A stretch of DNA of 64,000 nt from Phorcus lineatus (lineage: Eukaryota; Mollusca; Gastropoda; Trochida; Trochidae), in assembly GCA_921293015.1 (NCBI GenBank), contig OV121090.1, positions 16,771,304 through 16,835,303 of the forward strand. The letters run 5' to 3'. The position numbers were made by a program, and so were the translations under genes. Below, in pieces: positions 41,601 to 56,600 of the stretch (position 1 is its first letter; each line of letters opens with the position of its first letter). The notes under the pieces are model-generated. The model ran no database searches, was not told where the DNA came from, and saw nothing but the letters and a program-made list of their open reading frames with translations.

Positions 41601-44600
41601 CCTGTGTTTGGGCGATAGCATCAGAGGCTTATAGCTGCAGACACAATCCTGGAGATTTATGCTCCTGCACTTCCGCTTTCTGCCATTATCTGTGCTATAG
41701 GATCAAAATTCCTGGCACCATGACAAGAATTTAAGAAAGCATAAACACTTCTGCAAGAGCAGTATTGTGAGAATTGTAAAGATAAGTTCTGCACTGTCAA
41801 ATTCATGTATGTTTGAAATCTGTCTGGTTTGATGCCAGTCAGTGCGAATTATGACCGGTTACCTAGTAACTCTTCCACAACAAGAATATCACAACTTTGT
41901 GGTGCAAACAAGGCAATGAAGAGAATTCTTTAGAATTGGTAATTGTGTGTTTCCAAATTTTACTTACTACGTAGATCAGTAACACTAACCCTAAAGCTTC
42001 AATCTAAAATTCAACTTATCTATACCAGACTTATTTTCCCAAAACAGTATGATTTGCTTATTGAAATTGAACATGTAATCTAATCAACAAAAGGAAACAT
42101 TCTTAAACAAAGCTGTATACTATCAATAACATTGGACCAATAGGACAAAATATTGTAGACTGAAACCCTTTACCTACTTATGCATAATATAATTTGTATC
42201 AATAACCAGCTCATTGAACCCGTTAATTTGTTCTTTTTCATGCAATTCAGGTACTCAGAATGGCATAACACCAACTGATGCAGAAGATAAATCAAACTCC
42301 ATACATAGTTTTCCTCAAAACATTCAGAAGTTCATTTCATGACTTCCGATATAGTCAATATAAAGTAGCTTAATGTTGACACGGGTTATGTCTACAGAAC
42401 ACAAAAGCACCTGAATCTACTACCACTGCAGCCTATTATATATAAACTGTTAACTGAAGAAAGGTCACAACATTTCTTCAGGGTTAAGCCATTCCAGTAA
42501 CCTTTGCAGTGTTTGAAGATGCCCCAGGACTGAGGAGCATGTGATCTTGTAAAAGTAGGAGTAGGAGTAAGTGTTGCTAAGAATAAGTATGGCTTCCACC
42601 AGTGTAAAGGAGCACCTATTCTTGTAGGAGTAAGTGTCGCTAAGAGTAAGTATGGCTTCCTACAGCGTGAAAGAGCACCTGTTCTTGTAGGAGTAAGTGT
42701 TGCTAAGAGTAAGTATGGCTTCCACCAGCGTAAAGCACCTGTTCTTGTAGGAGTAAGTGCTGCTAAGAGTAAGTGTGGTTTTTCACAAGGGTTAAGGAGC
42801 ACCTGTTCTTGTAGGAGTAAGTGTCGCTAAGAGTGAGTGTGGCTTCCACCAGGGTAAAGGTGCACCTGTTCTTTAAGAGTAAGGGTTGCTAAAAAATAAT
42901 CTCTTTCTAGGAAGTGTATTTCTACAAGTAAATGTTTCTTTTCCACTAAAATTACCAGTAGACATTGAAAAAGGTCAGAACATTTCTTCAGAGTTATATC
43001 TTTTCCGTAACCTTTACCATATTTAAAGATGTTCACCGAGCAAGTGACCCTTAAAGGCACCATTCGAGCGGCTTTCATTCGCCATCTTGAAATGTTAGCA
43101 TTGCGAGAAATCAAATGTGCTGTATTATGCTAATTCATTGACAAAATTAAGAAATAACTAATATATTGATAGAAGAGGGGCATATTTAGAAATGATTCAT
43201 AAAAAAAGTTGTTAGTTACGACAATGTTTTTTCGTAGTAATGCATTCCACATTCGTAGCTCCGATGATTGGCTTCATTTCATGAAGTTTTTCTATTTTGA
43301 TCGATACACTAGATTCTTTGTCAAATTGTTAAATCTTGAACAACAGAAATGTTTACCTCATGTACATATTTGAAATTTAGTGTGAAAAGAATCATGTAAA
43401 AATCATATATGTTTGTTAACAGGAAAGTCCTCCTGAATTTCGTTTCCACAAAAAATACCCCGCTCGAATGGTCCCTTTAAGGAATAGGCGTCCCTATAGC
43501 AGGCTTTGAGGAAATGGATAACGGACATGTCATGCTACTCTGATTAGCAGAGGGCTAAATGGTTGGCACAAATTGCCAACTGACTTCATTTCCTTCTAGA
43601 GATTTTCTTCGATCCGTTCACCACAATTACCTCAATTTTACACGACTCCTGTTCCTGCAGTGCCAGCATGGGAGCTGCAGTGCCAACATGGGAGCGTAAC
43701 TCTAAGCTACACGGCCCTCTGCCCTATTCAATTTGTCATCTCCCCAAGCGATCATCAGGACAGCCATTCACAACCGTGCACTAATCCAAAAGGATCTGCA
43801 ATTTTCTCTAAGCTCTCTCCATTCTTGGCAAAGCCACAGTATTATATGAACCTATCAGTTTTGTTATCTGCTTGTACTGTTGTTTCTTCATCGAGATAAC
43901 CCTGAACCTTAGAATCAATATAGTAATGTCCTTAGGGATTCTGCAGCTAAAACAGAGTTTAAAGTTGATTTACTAGCAAAATTACATTATCAGCTTATTC
44001 TTGTGATTTCCTATATTTTTGTGGCTTGTAACCATTTGTGTAAATTTGATTCAATTTCCCTGATTTGACTGAATATTCTAAAAGCTTGACAAATCCTGAA
44101 ATAATTTACATATTTGTCTAATCTGTGATTTATAGTTTTCTCAGAGGATTCTTTTCCCAAACACCATGTAGGTCATTCATAATCCAGTGCCTGAAGTATC
44201 TCCTAACCAAAGGGAGTATCCTGGAATTGCCAACCACTAAAGGGCCTAGATCCGTTAGCGTAAAGATGATAATTAAGAAAATGCTGATGCAAGGGGCTTT
44301 CCGACTACCTTAGTGCAGAGTTTTTCCCAATTAAAAGCCTGGTATCTGCCTCAGCTCATCAAGGATCTAAGTCTTCCAGACTTGATTCCATTGTAAATGC
44401 TACCTTTTTTCTATTAAAAAAATTTTATATTGATTTAACTATCTTGTGACTGATCCTTGTGTTTATCACAGTTTGTTCATATTTCATTTTTGCAATTGTT
44501 CAGTATTCTCAATATTATCATATTCATGAAAAGGTTTTGACAATTGTTCAGATTTTATGGAAAAATCAATATTTCATTCAATCATCCATATTTCATTACA

Positions 44601-47600
44601 AATGTCCCGATCAATGGTACCTTCTCAGAATAAGGATCAACTTGAGGAAATCTCGCATCATAAAACCCTGCTGCTTGATGGCGTTAATTATAGGTTGAGC
44701 CTGACAGAGCAAAGTGTAACTGCCTATCACATTATCACTTCAGGGCACCTGTTTCTAGCTCATTCCATCCATTTGTGCAGCGTTTGAAGAACAGCCATCA
44801 CAGAAGTGCACCTTGCCTGTGGTAGGTGCTGAAACCTTGCTGGTTGCCTTTTAACACATATTGTTAGACTGTGTCACAGTCTTAGGAAACATGGTGTAGC
44901 TGATAACTTGACAGTTACTGAGATGGCCAGAAAATTACTCTTAGAGTGCAAGCCTTGTAAGTTCAATGGCGACACTGAGTGTTAGACTGTATGGCAGTCT
45001 GAAGATGAATTGTTTTTCTGATAGTCGACTGTTCTAGCATCTGGTTATCATACTCTGTTGTTTATCTGACAAGTCTTCAAGCGTAAACCTTGCCTGTTCT
45101 CTGCTCACTTGATAATGGTATACCCTGGCTTTGCCTGGAGACCTACTATTTCGCTTGCTATGTGTAAATCTCAATAAACCAGATATCAGCAGAATATCAT
45201 ACACTTATCATATTGTTAGCCATACCTGGTGTGTTCACTAAGGCACCTCAAATTTGATCAATAGCTTACACTTTTTTTGTATGATATCCAATAGAATAGC
45301 CAACACAACCAACAATAAACTGAGATTGCATCAAGTCTATACTAAGCACTTGCATAGCAGTTAGAACACCAAGCTTCAGGCAACTCATAGCTAGTTTGTA
45401 AACTGTGAAACTCTATTTCCACATCATTCCCGACATCTGTTATAGTTGCTTCAAGCCCTCTACCAACTGCCTGTGCGTTCCGCCAACAATCACTGGAGTC
45501 TATTTCAGAAGTACTCAGTCTGCATACACCACTCATTCACACCCATCACACACACCTCTCCTGGCCAGGCAACAGGTAGAACACTACACCAGACTGCTGA
45601 AACTTTTCAACTTGCATAGGTGAGATGAGGTGAAGTGAGGTGAGGTGAAAGGCTGACAATAGAAATATATAAGATTTTTTTGCTTCTGGTAGAAAGCCTG
45701 CTACATAATTCTGGCTATTGCATTCAAACTTCAGAGATTTGGCTGGAACTAGTGAAGCTCTATACTGATCTGAATGCTTGTAAATTTCTTGTGTTGTAAT
45801 GTTAACAATTAAGGAAATATTTTGGAGAATACTTGGTAGTGTTAAGTTGGATACCACAGTGACTAAGTCAACAAAAATGATGAAAAGAAAATCATTAGAA
45901 AGACCTCTTAAATATGGAAAATATGTTTACTGATTCAAACATAAAATGATACACTCTCCCAAAAATTTCTATTGTTGAATAGAATAGAATGAAAACATAA
46001 AAATGATCATATTTGATCTGAAAAATCATAATCATATTCAATAATAAATTCATAGTTTCACGGGGATGTAAAACATATTTTTAATGGAAATCTCTTTTCA
46101 GTTTAATATATGATGTAAGGGAAGGTATACTTTTCGCTCAGTATTTTGATGTTTGATTTAGTAAATGATTTGATAGTTTGATTATTATCAATAAAGTTAG
46201 TTATTTCATGTTTAAGAATAATTTTCAGATGTTTATCAAACTATTTTGGATAGGGGGACTTTATTCAAATAGTTTTAGCTCTATTGCCTGAATTCCTGAT
46301 TTGATAGCTTCTTCTCTTATAATAGAATTACAATAAGCATGCACTGTATTTTAAGTCGCAACCCTTCTAAAAATGATTCGTTTATTATACTTTTACAAAT
46401 GATAGAACCATACAGTTTTAAAAATGTGACATATTTCATTCATGAACTACAAAAAGTTAGATTTAAAGGAATAAAACTGTATTCTGCCTGTTCTCGGCTG
46501 ATGTGTTTATAAGTCCTCTTGCCTACCAGAAGCTTTCGTCGATCACGTGATCACATCAAAATACATCACCCTAGTACTTGCTAATAGATTATTATTAAAA
46601 CTCCCTAATTAAATCAAATTAAAATCTACCACATCTTTAGGGTGCAGCAGTAGCATTACAAAATGGCTGACAAATTCATACCTAATCATGTCATGTGACC
46701 TAAGGTCGGAGGTCGGCACAGCAGCTGTGCATTATGGTGCTTATCACACACCTGGTGCAGCACAAGACCGGATCTGTAAGCACATACCTCATCAAATATG
46801 CACAGCTTACAATCTCTAACCACAGGGAAAATCAATACAACATTGTCTAACGAGTAAGAGGCAATTTTATTCCTTTGAGTACATGGCAAGTCCGGGATGA
46901 CAGGCGTGTCATGGGGCATTAGCTATCTGCTTATGTATTGACAAGTTCTGGGTGATTAGCTCAGCTATCTGTTTGTACTTTGCAGGTGTAAATAAATGAT
47001 AAGGTATTACAGTTACCTCATGTTACGTTTCACTGACTCCAATCTGTGAATCTGTCAGCTCCTCAAATACAAGACGGCCTTACTTCATCTCCATTGTATG
47101 GTTAAAAATGAAGTCAGCTAGCAGCACGAGAAAGTAGAATAATGATAAATGTTTTTCAGAAATCAACAAATGTTCAAATCAACAATTGTTAAAAAATCAT
47201 CCAAAATGTTGATATAGTAAACATCCCTACCCTTTCCCTTTGATTAATATATTAACATAATAATCAACAAATTTTCTCAATCTTTGATTTCCAGATGAAT
47301 GATTATTGAATAGTATTTCATGTCACATAAAGACTTAAAATTTTGTTTTCCAAAGAACCTTGTTTATGAAAAAGGACAATGTTTTAAAAATTGAACTTTC
47401 TTCCTCATCTTAAACTCTGCAGATGGTTCTAATTTTTTAAAACTATGCCAACCCAGTAATAAATCTCTTAAGTGTGAATGGAGAAATGAGTAATATTAGA
47501 ATAAACTTCTCAAATATCCCTTTTTTAAGTTTAGTAAAACTGCATTCACATGAATAATTATTTCTTAGGACAATAAAGAGATAACCCATGCAATGCATCC

Positions 47601-50600
47601 CCTCACACCATATGGCAAGCAGAGGGGTTACGCCCTCTTCTTTCACCTTTGACCTTAATGATTATCCAATCAAAAGGGCATGTTTGGTTTCAACACATGC
47701 TTCTAGCCACCAAACAAAATGGATAATTCTCCATTGATATGAGTAATTATATCGGAGATCAGAAGACTTGCAGTATAATTTCATGCACATATGCTTGTCT
47801 GAACTGCCATGCTGGGTAATTTGATTATAGATTTATGGAGGCTCGTTAATTACCAAATGTTGGTCATAATTTTCACTAACATAACAAACTGCCAAAGAAG
47901 GAAATAGAATTTATGAGATTAGAATTGAAGTTTGGTAATGATTCATAGAAAAAATCTTGCAATAAATATTCTTTTACAGACATTTATCAAACCTAAAAAC
48001 TTTTACTGTAGAAAATTTATAGGATCGAACAATAAAAAAGCTAAAGAGAATATGAAGACATCTGCAAGTAAATTCCTTATGGTAATTGTTACTGGCAATT
48101 GCCTTAGGAAAGAAAAAAGCCATATAAAATGTTTTTGGGTATTACATTAATACAAACCCACTATACCTTCATTAATTTCATTAGCAGAAAATGGGTTAAA
48201 AGATGTGCGGGATAGCTTCATGTCCATCTTTGGCCTAGCAAGGGTTAATGTAAGCTAAATAGCCATAATATTTAAATAAGAAGTGTATCAATGATTTGAC
48301 ACTGTGCCAGTGTTCTAATAGCCTGTTCATTATCAATACACTAATAAAATCAATAGAGAACAGCAAGCATAAAAGATCACATCTCCGTCAAGCCATATAA
48401 CACACCGCCCTTTCCAAGCTGAAAGTAATCGCAGACACAAAGGTAAAAAGTCCTGTCAAAACCATTATATTTTTTTAACAAAATAAATCACATGATTTAT
48501 TCCCCTTGAGATCAGGTCAATGACAATTAGTTGATAAAATACACAAATTGTTCCCGTGATCAAAGGATTTCTTGACGTTATTGTTTTCTGATACTACGAA
48601 CTGGTTGATTGGCCTCTGTTATTCAATAAACCAAATACAGGCTTCATCGCCCACTGTGTGTCATGGCCGAGCTTTAAGTGATTTTACTTGTCTTACAGTC
48701 CTTTCATACTTCTGACATAATTTGTAATGGATCTTCAATGGAGATCTAATTTTGAGGTTGCCTCAGATTACGAGTCACTTTCAGTGAGTGAATTGGGGTT
48801 TAACGTGTTTTCAACAATATTTCTGTTATTAAACACGGTACAAGTCATAATTCTATATCATGTTTAGCTGTACAAGGAAAATTAAACCAGTTCATTTTCA
48901 AGTTACAAACTGCCTGTAGCCAAGAACTACTTAGCCCAAATTACTGTTGTCAATATAAGTCCAAACTAGTTTGTTTCTTAACCACTATAACCACCATTAC
49001 CTTTTTATCAAGGACGACAAAAGAGTTCTTGCTGCAACATTTGGATGAAACTAGATCAGTTGGGAACTTTGGCTTCCAAAACTTCCAAAAACAATTTTAA
49101 TCAAGAATCAAGACAACAAAATGAAGACACCAGGAAATTAGTTTACTGAGAAAGGTATATCCCAGGATTCTCTGTGCACAAGAGAAATCGTTACACGCTC
49201 GTGTGCTGGATTTCCGTTATAAGCGGAGTGAGCTCTGACATCACGTCGCAGCAAACATTTTCTCGTAACACGGTGCGAGAGTGAGGGGCCGGAAAATCTT
49301 TAAGGCCGTTGTCCCGCCATTGTGATCATTGATTTCCAATGGAGTTCTTCACAGCAAACAGACGCCACACAAAGACAGATCGGACAAGTAAACATTTACA
49401 GAGACAGCCAACAGATGAGATTCTCCCATTTCTGAATGTAACTCTGGTTGCCCTCTCCTTTGCTTGGAGGACGGTTTTGACATCACCAGCAACCTCTGCT
49501 GACCCTGGAGTCTAACAAGTAGTTGCCAGGAGGTGCTAACAGGCAAATCATTGTCAAACTGTTAACCTTGTTAGAATACTTTGTTGCCTTTCAAAGAGGA
49601 GTAGGTGTGATCTCTCCTTCATTATGAACTGCATGATTTTTATTTTCAGAATGCGAGAGGTTTAAATCTAATCTAGCTGAATCTTATGAATATTACTTTC
49701 TCAAAAGCTATGTTATGGTTGAAAGAAAACTTTTTATGAAGTAAAAGAAAAGGTAATGTTTCATGATAACATTGTTTGACAGGTCAAAGGAGAGAGAAAT
49801 TTCATGTTCTCAAAATACTTTAAAAATCTAATTGTGAAAAATGTTATGTCAGGAGACTGTAGAGTTTCCCATCTGATAATTCAATAAAATTCTATTCACC
49901 TAATCATCATAAGGATAAAATATATTAATTTCAAGCAAGTTACACCTTTTTCATATCACAACTCTCAAAGTAAACACAAGATAAGAAGTCTCTATTGCCA
50001 ACAGTGGCAACAGCCCCAGGTGGGACTTGAACCCCTGACCTCGTGATCCAAAGCTAACCAGCGCGTAACCCTATCAACTGCCTATTGATTTAGCATCAGG
50101 ATGACACACAGCAATCAGGTGCGCACAACTCTCTCTCTCTCTCTATCAAACAATGGTCATTGTGATGCTTAATTACTCTCATACTCTGTCAATTATTAAT
50201 AAACTCTATGCTTTTGTAGACCTAAACCCTTGACCCGTGTGACGAATTCTTCACTTCATATAGCCTCAATATGGAAATCAGATGAGTATTGTCTGAATAA
50301 TTACATGTGTTGGAGATGAAATACTGTACCAGAAGGTACAAGATTCAGTTGTAACACTTGACTTCTGCATAATGTAGACTTTCATATTTCCAGCATCAAA
50401 TGCACCTGTCTGTCAATAATCATGGAATCACATTTAATAAACAAAGAATTCAATTTTACATTGAAGCTGTACCTAATATTAAATAAAACTTTCTACAAGC
50501 TCGTTACACAGCATTGTCTCTCATAACCACTCTGGTCCAATATATTAACAGTTTGGTAACAATGCATTCCATAATTAACAAAACCCTTCACCTTCTGTAG

Positions 50601-53600
50601 TTTATGAAACAAGCTTGAGTAAATCTGAACGTGTTAATTTTTCAATATAATGGCTTATAAGAAGAAAATCCTCAAATAGTTGCCAGTCAAGACCTAAAGT
50701 ATGACTGACTCAACATGTTCTTTAATTCATTGTAAAGACACAGAAAGCACTTAAAATTCATATTGAATTACAAATCTCCCATACAGCCATTACAACTGCT
50801 CAACAGTGAAAGACAGTTGGTTATAAAACAGCCCAGTTCATAAACCCCTTCCATGAAGCCACAGATAGTCTCTTAAACTGATGGACGCATATCTCACATT
50901 CTTGATTCAACCAAGGCTAAATAGTTCACTCCACCTAGACAATAAAATTGCTCATTCAAAATTCATTTTTCATGAAAAATTCATGTGTTACACCTTCAAC
51001 AAAATTTCAGAAAGAAAATTGAAGTTATAAATCATTATAAAGACAAGTAAGTAAAATATTGAAGCATTTCTTACAAATAAATAGTGGCAACCATAACTTA
51101 CAACTAAAACAACAACTATTATTGAGAAATTTATTGAATTTTAACTAAGATTTATGACAAAGTTTTGGGAATTATATTCACTGCTAACTTAAATTATGAC
51201 ACTACAGAATGAATATTTCAAAATATAGATTGAAAAGCTATTGTCCATTTAAAAACCTTTACAACAGCTTGCACTGAAATACCAGACTCATAAATAGAAA
51301 ATATTGTATTTCAAACAGACCAACATTACATCAAGGTTCATGCAGCATTGTTGACAACATATTCACATTCTAAAACTCTGCTTTAAACACACAAGTATGG
51401 GCTGCATACAAATGCATTATGTTGATTTAAATGCTATTATCCACACGACTATCATTATGACATATAACAGCTCGTATGGACGGCCATAATCACAAGCAGG
51501 GGTCGCTTAGCTTGCATGCACAAAGAAATTGTTTGACCCAAGAATGTAATTTTGCCGGATTGTTGGCAAGCGATCAAATGATTTACCAGGCAAGGACGTT
51601 TATAACTTCACAGGGTGAAGAGCATCTGGTGACAGGTCATACAAGCAATAGAAATTGATTCATCTCATAGACCAACTACAACACATGACAGCTGGTGGTC
51701 GATATAGTACTTGAGAGATAGAATAACCAAGTGAAATGTACATGTATTTTGTTCAGGAAGGAAGGTGCAGAGTAAACGTTCATATGAAGTTCATGTATAT
51801 ATCATCCTATCCATGAATTATTGATAGTGATAACTAGATATTGTCCTCTTATAACAGAGTAAACGTTCATATGAAGTTCATGTATATATCATCCTATCCA
51901 TGAATTATTGATAGTGATAACTAGATAATGTCTTCTTACAACAGAGTAAACGTTCATATGAAGTTCATGTATATATCATCCAATCCATGAATTATTGATA
52001 GTGATAACTAGATAATGTCCTCCTCATAACAGAGTAAACGTTCATATGAAGTTCATGTATACATCATCCTATCCATGAATTATTGATAGTGATAACTAGA
52101 TAATGTCTTCTTATAACAGAGTAAACGTTCATATGAAGTTCATGTATATATCATCCTATCCATGAATTATTGATAATGATAACTAGATAATGTCTTCTTA
52201 CAACAGAGTAAACGTTCATATGAAGTTCATGTATATATCATCCTATCCATGAATTATTGATAATGATAACTAGATAATGTCCTCCTCATAACAGAGTAAA
52301 CGTTCATATGAAGTTCATGTATACATCATCCTATCCATGAATTATTGATAGTGATAACTAGATAATGTCTTCTTATAACAGAGTAAACATTCATATGAAG
52401 TTCATGTATATATCATCCTATCCATGAATTATTGATAGTGATAACTAGATATTGTCCTCTTATAACAGAGTAAACATTCGTATGAAGTTCACGTATACAT
52501 CATCCTATCCATGAATTATTGATAGTGATAACTAGATAATGTCCTCCTCATAACAGAGTTAACTTTTAGATATGATATAACATGGCGCCAGGCTGACAGA
52601 GCAGCAATTGGTCAAGTGTTCTTCTATCCGTAAACTGCTAATGCCAAGCAAGGAGGCAACAACTCCCATGGTTAATTGGTGATGAGCAGACCAACTATCG
52701 TTGAGCAACATACCTTGGTTCGAAGTTATATATGAAATAACATCAAATGAACTGTACATCACTTGTCCATGAATTAAGTCTTGGGGTTAGAATTGAATAG
52801 TATCCTTTGACTATGTCGCTTGATGAAAATGTATACCTAAGGATTGCCTATATTCACATAGAAGTTAAGTTCAGGAATTGAGATAACTCAACCATTCAAT
52901 GGAAAATGGATATTGTGCAGTGAATGTAGTCCTTTCTGTATCTTTATCATGGTCTTTATTCCATTGATTTATTTGTTATTCATTCATTATTCTCAAAATA
53001 GCAAATGAATAAGTCTATCGAATCCAAATGTCAATCATAACAAGGCATTCTATTAACACAAAACCAGATGGAGATCACCGGCAATAACTCATGGTACATG
53101 AGGTAAGGTGAAGTCAGGTAATTTCCGGTTTAACTCCACTTCAGAGAATAATTCAGTTATATCGCAGCTTCTAGTGTTATAGCAGGGAGAAAGCCTGTAA
53201 CATCATAGTTGCAGAGCATTGCGGTGAAACCTGCGAGCATCGGCTGGAACTAGCAAACCATGGGTGGTACTGCGCTGAAATTCAGTGTAGCATTGCACCC
53301 ACCCTAAATGCATGTAGAACAGTTCTCCTGCAGACAAAGCTGCCGAGCCCCTAGCGGGATTCAAACGTATGGTAAATGAGACCATAATTATGTTTGCAGC
53401 CTATGAAGAAAACTCATAGAAAATAGTCTACTTCATAAGTCCAGTCAATTGTTTAACCAACCCCAGAACTGTTTGAGATATCTGTGATCAACTTTTTAAA
53501 AAGTTCATGTGTAACCCCTTCTCCTTTCCTTAACTGATTAATTTCATCCACATTCATAACAGTTATCCTCACAATTCTATCATATAGGTATTAAATGACA

Positions 53601-56600
53601 GATAAACCAACCACAACAAACCAGTTCAGAATTACAAGGTTAGTAGACATACCAAAACAGTGTGAGAGCATTGCCAGGAATCTCTTATCGCCCTTGACAA
53701 CGACACTTATCACCACACCTGTCTGCCAAGGGGAGATAACTGTAGTTTCTCAACAGATGGCAAGTCTACCATAAATTCGATATCTAACTGCATTTTTATT
53801 GATCAAGCCTAATGGAAACATTAGTGCATAATTTATGAAGGAAATGAATAACGACATGCAACAAGATTTCCGTTATCAGTTTGGCATGTGTTCCAAGATG
53901 GTGGAATTTTTGTACTCACAAATTAGAGATATCAATAAATTATGTCTGGCGATGAAGTCGGTAATAAAAATTAACCAAGAATTCAATTTTTTTATTCATG
54001 AAAGAATATTGCTATTATTCAGATTTAATGCAAATACCTTGAACATTTCTTGCTTTTCTTCTTTCAAATCAAAATCATTTTGAGTGCAAACTGAAATATG
54101 AAAGATGATTATAAATTTTTCAATACTGCATCTTTGAAGTTCACTTGATCTAAAGATATTGAATTAGAACCAAAAATGAATCATTCATTTGAAGTGCCCT
54201 TTCATAAAGAGATATTATCTTTTGCTCGCAACAATGATGCATTATGGCTCCGCATTTCACAAAAGCACTCTATGTTTCAAAATCAACTCCTTCCAAATTG
54301 ACAAGTTTTGAATCCTGTTGTGCTGTTGACTCGCACCAAGCAACAGATTCAAAAGCATATTTACTTTTCAATGATGTAAAACAACAAAGAGGATAATGCA
54401 CACATGTAAAAAAAACAATCCAAACAAAAAGCTTTTTCCATATGACACTTTAAAATTCAATCACAACTGAACCTCTGAAACCATTACCACATAACTTCAA
54501 GCGAGGACACAAAAATCAATGAAAAAGAAAATTACTTGAAATAGAACCATGTCCTCTGGTGGCAAATTAAACTGACAAATTATTTTCGGCCATATTCCAC
54601 AAAATACGATTAATCTTCCCTTCTCCTCGGCGGCAATTGCCCTCAGCAAGCAGCAAAAGCAGAGGCATGTATTTTTCGATTGACGGCAGGATTCAGTGTC
54701 AATTACGAGGGTTGCGACTACTCACCAGGGGGCAGTACGTTACAAGGTGATAGCCACATCTATCGATCGTGTTGAGCCACACCACTCGATAACCAGAAAT
54801 AGGGGTTAAATAGATGACAGGTTCATTATGAGTATAACCACAGAAATCATCGGAAGTGGAATGAGATGATCGGGTGATCTACATCAGCTTTTCTGATTTG
54901 CTGCCTGTCAATCATGCTTGAATACAAGTTGTTGAAAATCAGATACATAACATGAAGTATTTTCATTGGTTTTTATGTAGACCCATAGTTAGTTTGTCAA
55001 CCAGTCCCTAAAATAAGATGACCAATAATAGCCAGAGGTAAAGGGTTACAATTTTAGGGTTCTTCTTTCATTTTTTTTACTTCCATCCAGTTAAAGTAGT
55101 ATTTTTCCACCATAGTTGCTATTCTCTTTAATGAATCCTGTCTTTGCTGGAACTGGTAAATCATTTAAAATTTTTTTACTTCCATCCACTAAAAGTAGTA
55201 TTTTTCCACCATTGTTGCTATTCACTTTAATGAATCCTGTCTTTGTTGGAACTGGTAAATCATGGGAAGTGAATACACTAAAGTTCAATTTAAAATGGCT
55301 ACTAAACCACACTGCACTAAAACAGCAGGATTAAAAGAAAGAGTTGTCCACAGTAAGTAACTTTGTTCTTCCTGCACTTACATCTCTGACCAACTCACAT
55401 CTTCAAAACATACCCCCTACACTTACATCTCTGACCAACTCACATCTTCAAAACATACCCCCTACACTTACATCTCTGACCAACTCACATCTTCAAAACA
55501 TACCCCCTACACTTACATCTCTGACCAACTCACATCTTCAAAACATACCCCTACACTTACATCTCTGACCAACTCACATCTTCAAAACATACCCCCTACA
55601 CTCTGAAATATTCTAAGACTTGCCTATGACTTCCTGTTGAGATGTCATGTCATATGAAAATCAGAAGTTCAAAATTAATTTGAAGTTAATAACACATGAT
55701 AAACTAAAAATATTCACATGAAACTTAGTGTCACAAAGATGATTTGAAAATTCTTTATCACCAACTCGTTAAAAGGACAAACAACCATTATTATTCCTAA
55801 CGAGCCTAATTAAGACTGATTGGTCCAAGCACCATCCGGCCTAAACTCAAATCATTGCCAATCAATACGAATGATACAATTAAAACACAGAATGACATCG
55901 GTCTCCGTCACACATATAGATAATCCTTCTAATCATTCATCATAAAAGGAAACATAATTACCACTCATTTTATTCTGATGGACTATTACTGAGGAAATGA
56001 AGACTTGTGATTCATTACAAGTGTCGTCTAATATACCCATTCATCAATGGTGACAAGTCAGCGTGCTAATGTTCAAATATCCATAATTAAGATTTTTTTT
56101 GACAGACGGAAATATTCTAGCACCTGTTTGATAAATTAGATTGACATGATGTTTTCAATGTGGCTTCAGGGAACGAAGAAAGGCTCAATCAAGCGTCAAG
56201 ATTTTAACCCCTCTTCTGCACAATTTATTGACACCAAAACTTTTTTAGTGGGCACCTCTCAGAAATAAAAACTTTTTAACGAAAGGAATACAATACGACT
56301 AACCTTAGCTACTTTAGGTGCCATAGACTATGTACACTGAACATATTTTCACATTCTAATCTACAAAATATATAAAGGTGGAAAGGTTAAAGGAACAGAA
56401 TTTTTAGTAGTTAAATATATGAACAGAAGAAAAAGAATTTATTTGAAAAAAAAATTTGAATATAAAAATCCATACAGGAAAAGTTGCATATCATATTTAA
56501 AACTAACATGAAATCCTCTGATTAACATCAAGCAATCTTATTAACATTTAATAAATAACTGATAAATTAGAAACAAAATCTAATGTAAGAAGGTTTAAAG

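Noticed and set aside
42392..42802. 136-codon minus-strand repeat protein
   Set aside because: It is produced by reading the 63 bp minisatellite in one frame. No homology, splice support or promoter.
49995..50097. Genuine tRNA gene
   Set aside because: A- and B-box-like strings exist, but no clean cloverleaf or acceptor stem can be paired; it resembles SINE heads elsewhere in the window.
51771..52556. CRISPR-like array of regular repeats
   Set aside because: The whole 87/88 bp unit is repeated. There are no unique spacers, and the context is a eukaryotic intron.
55344..55568. Plus-strand ORF with LTSLTNSHLQNIPPT repeats
   Set aside because: It is the translation of the 45 bp minisatellite; one 44 bp unit breaks the frame.
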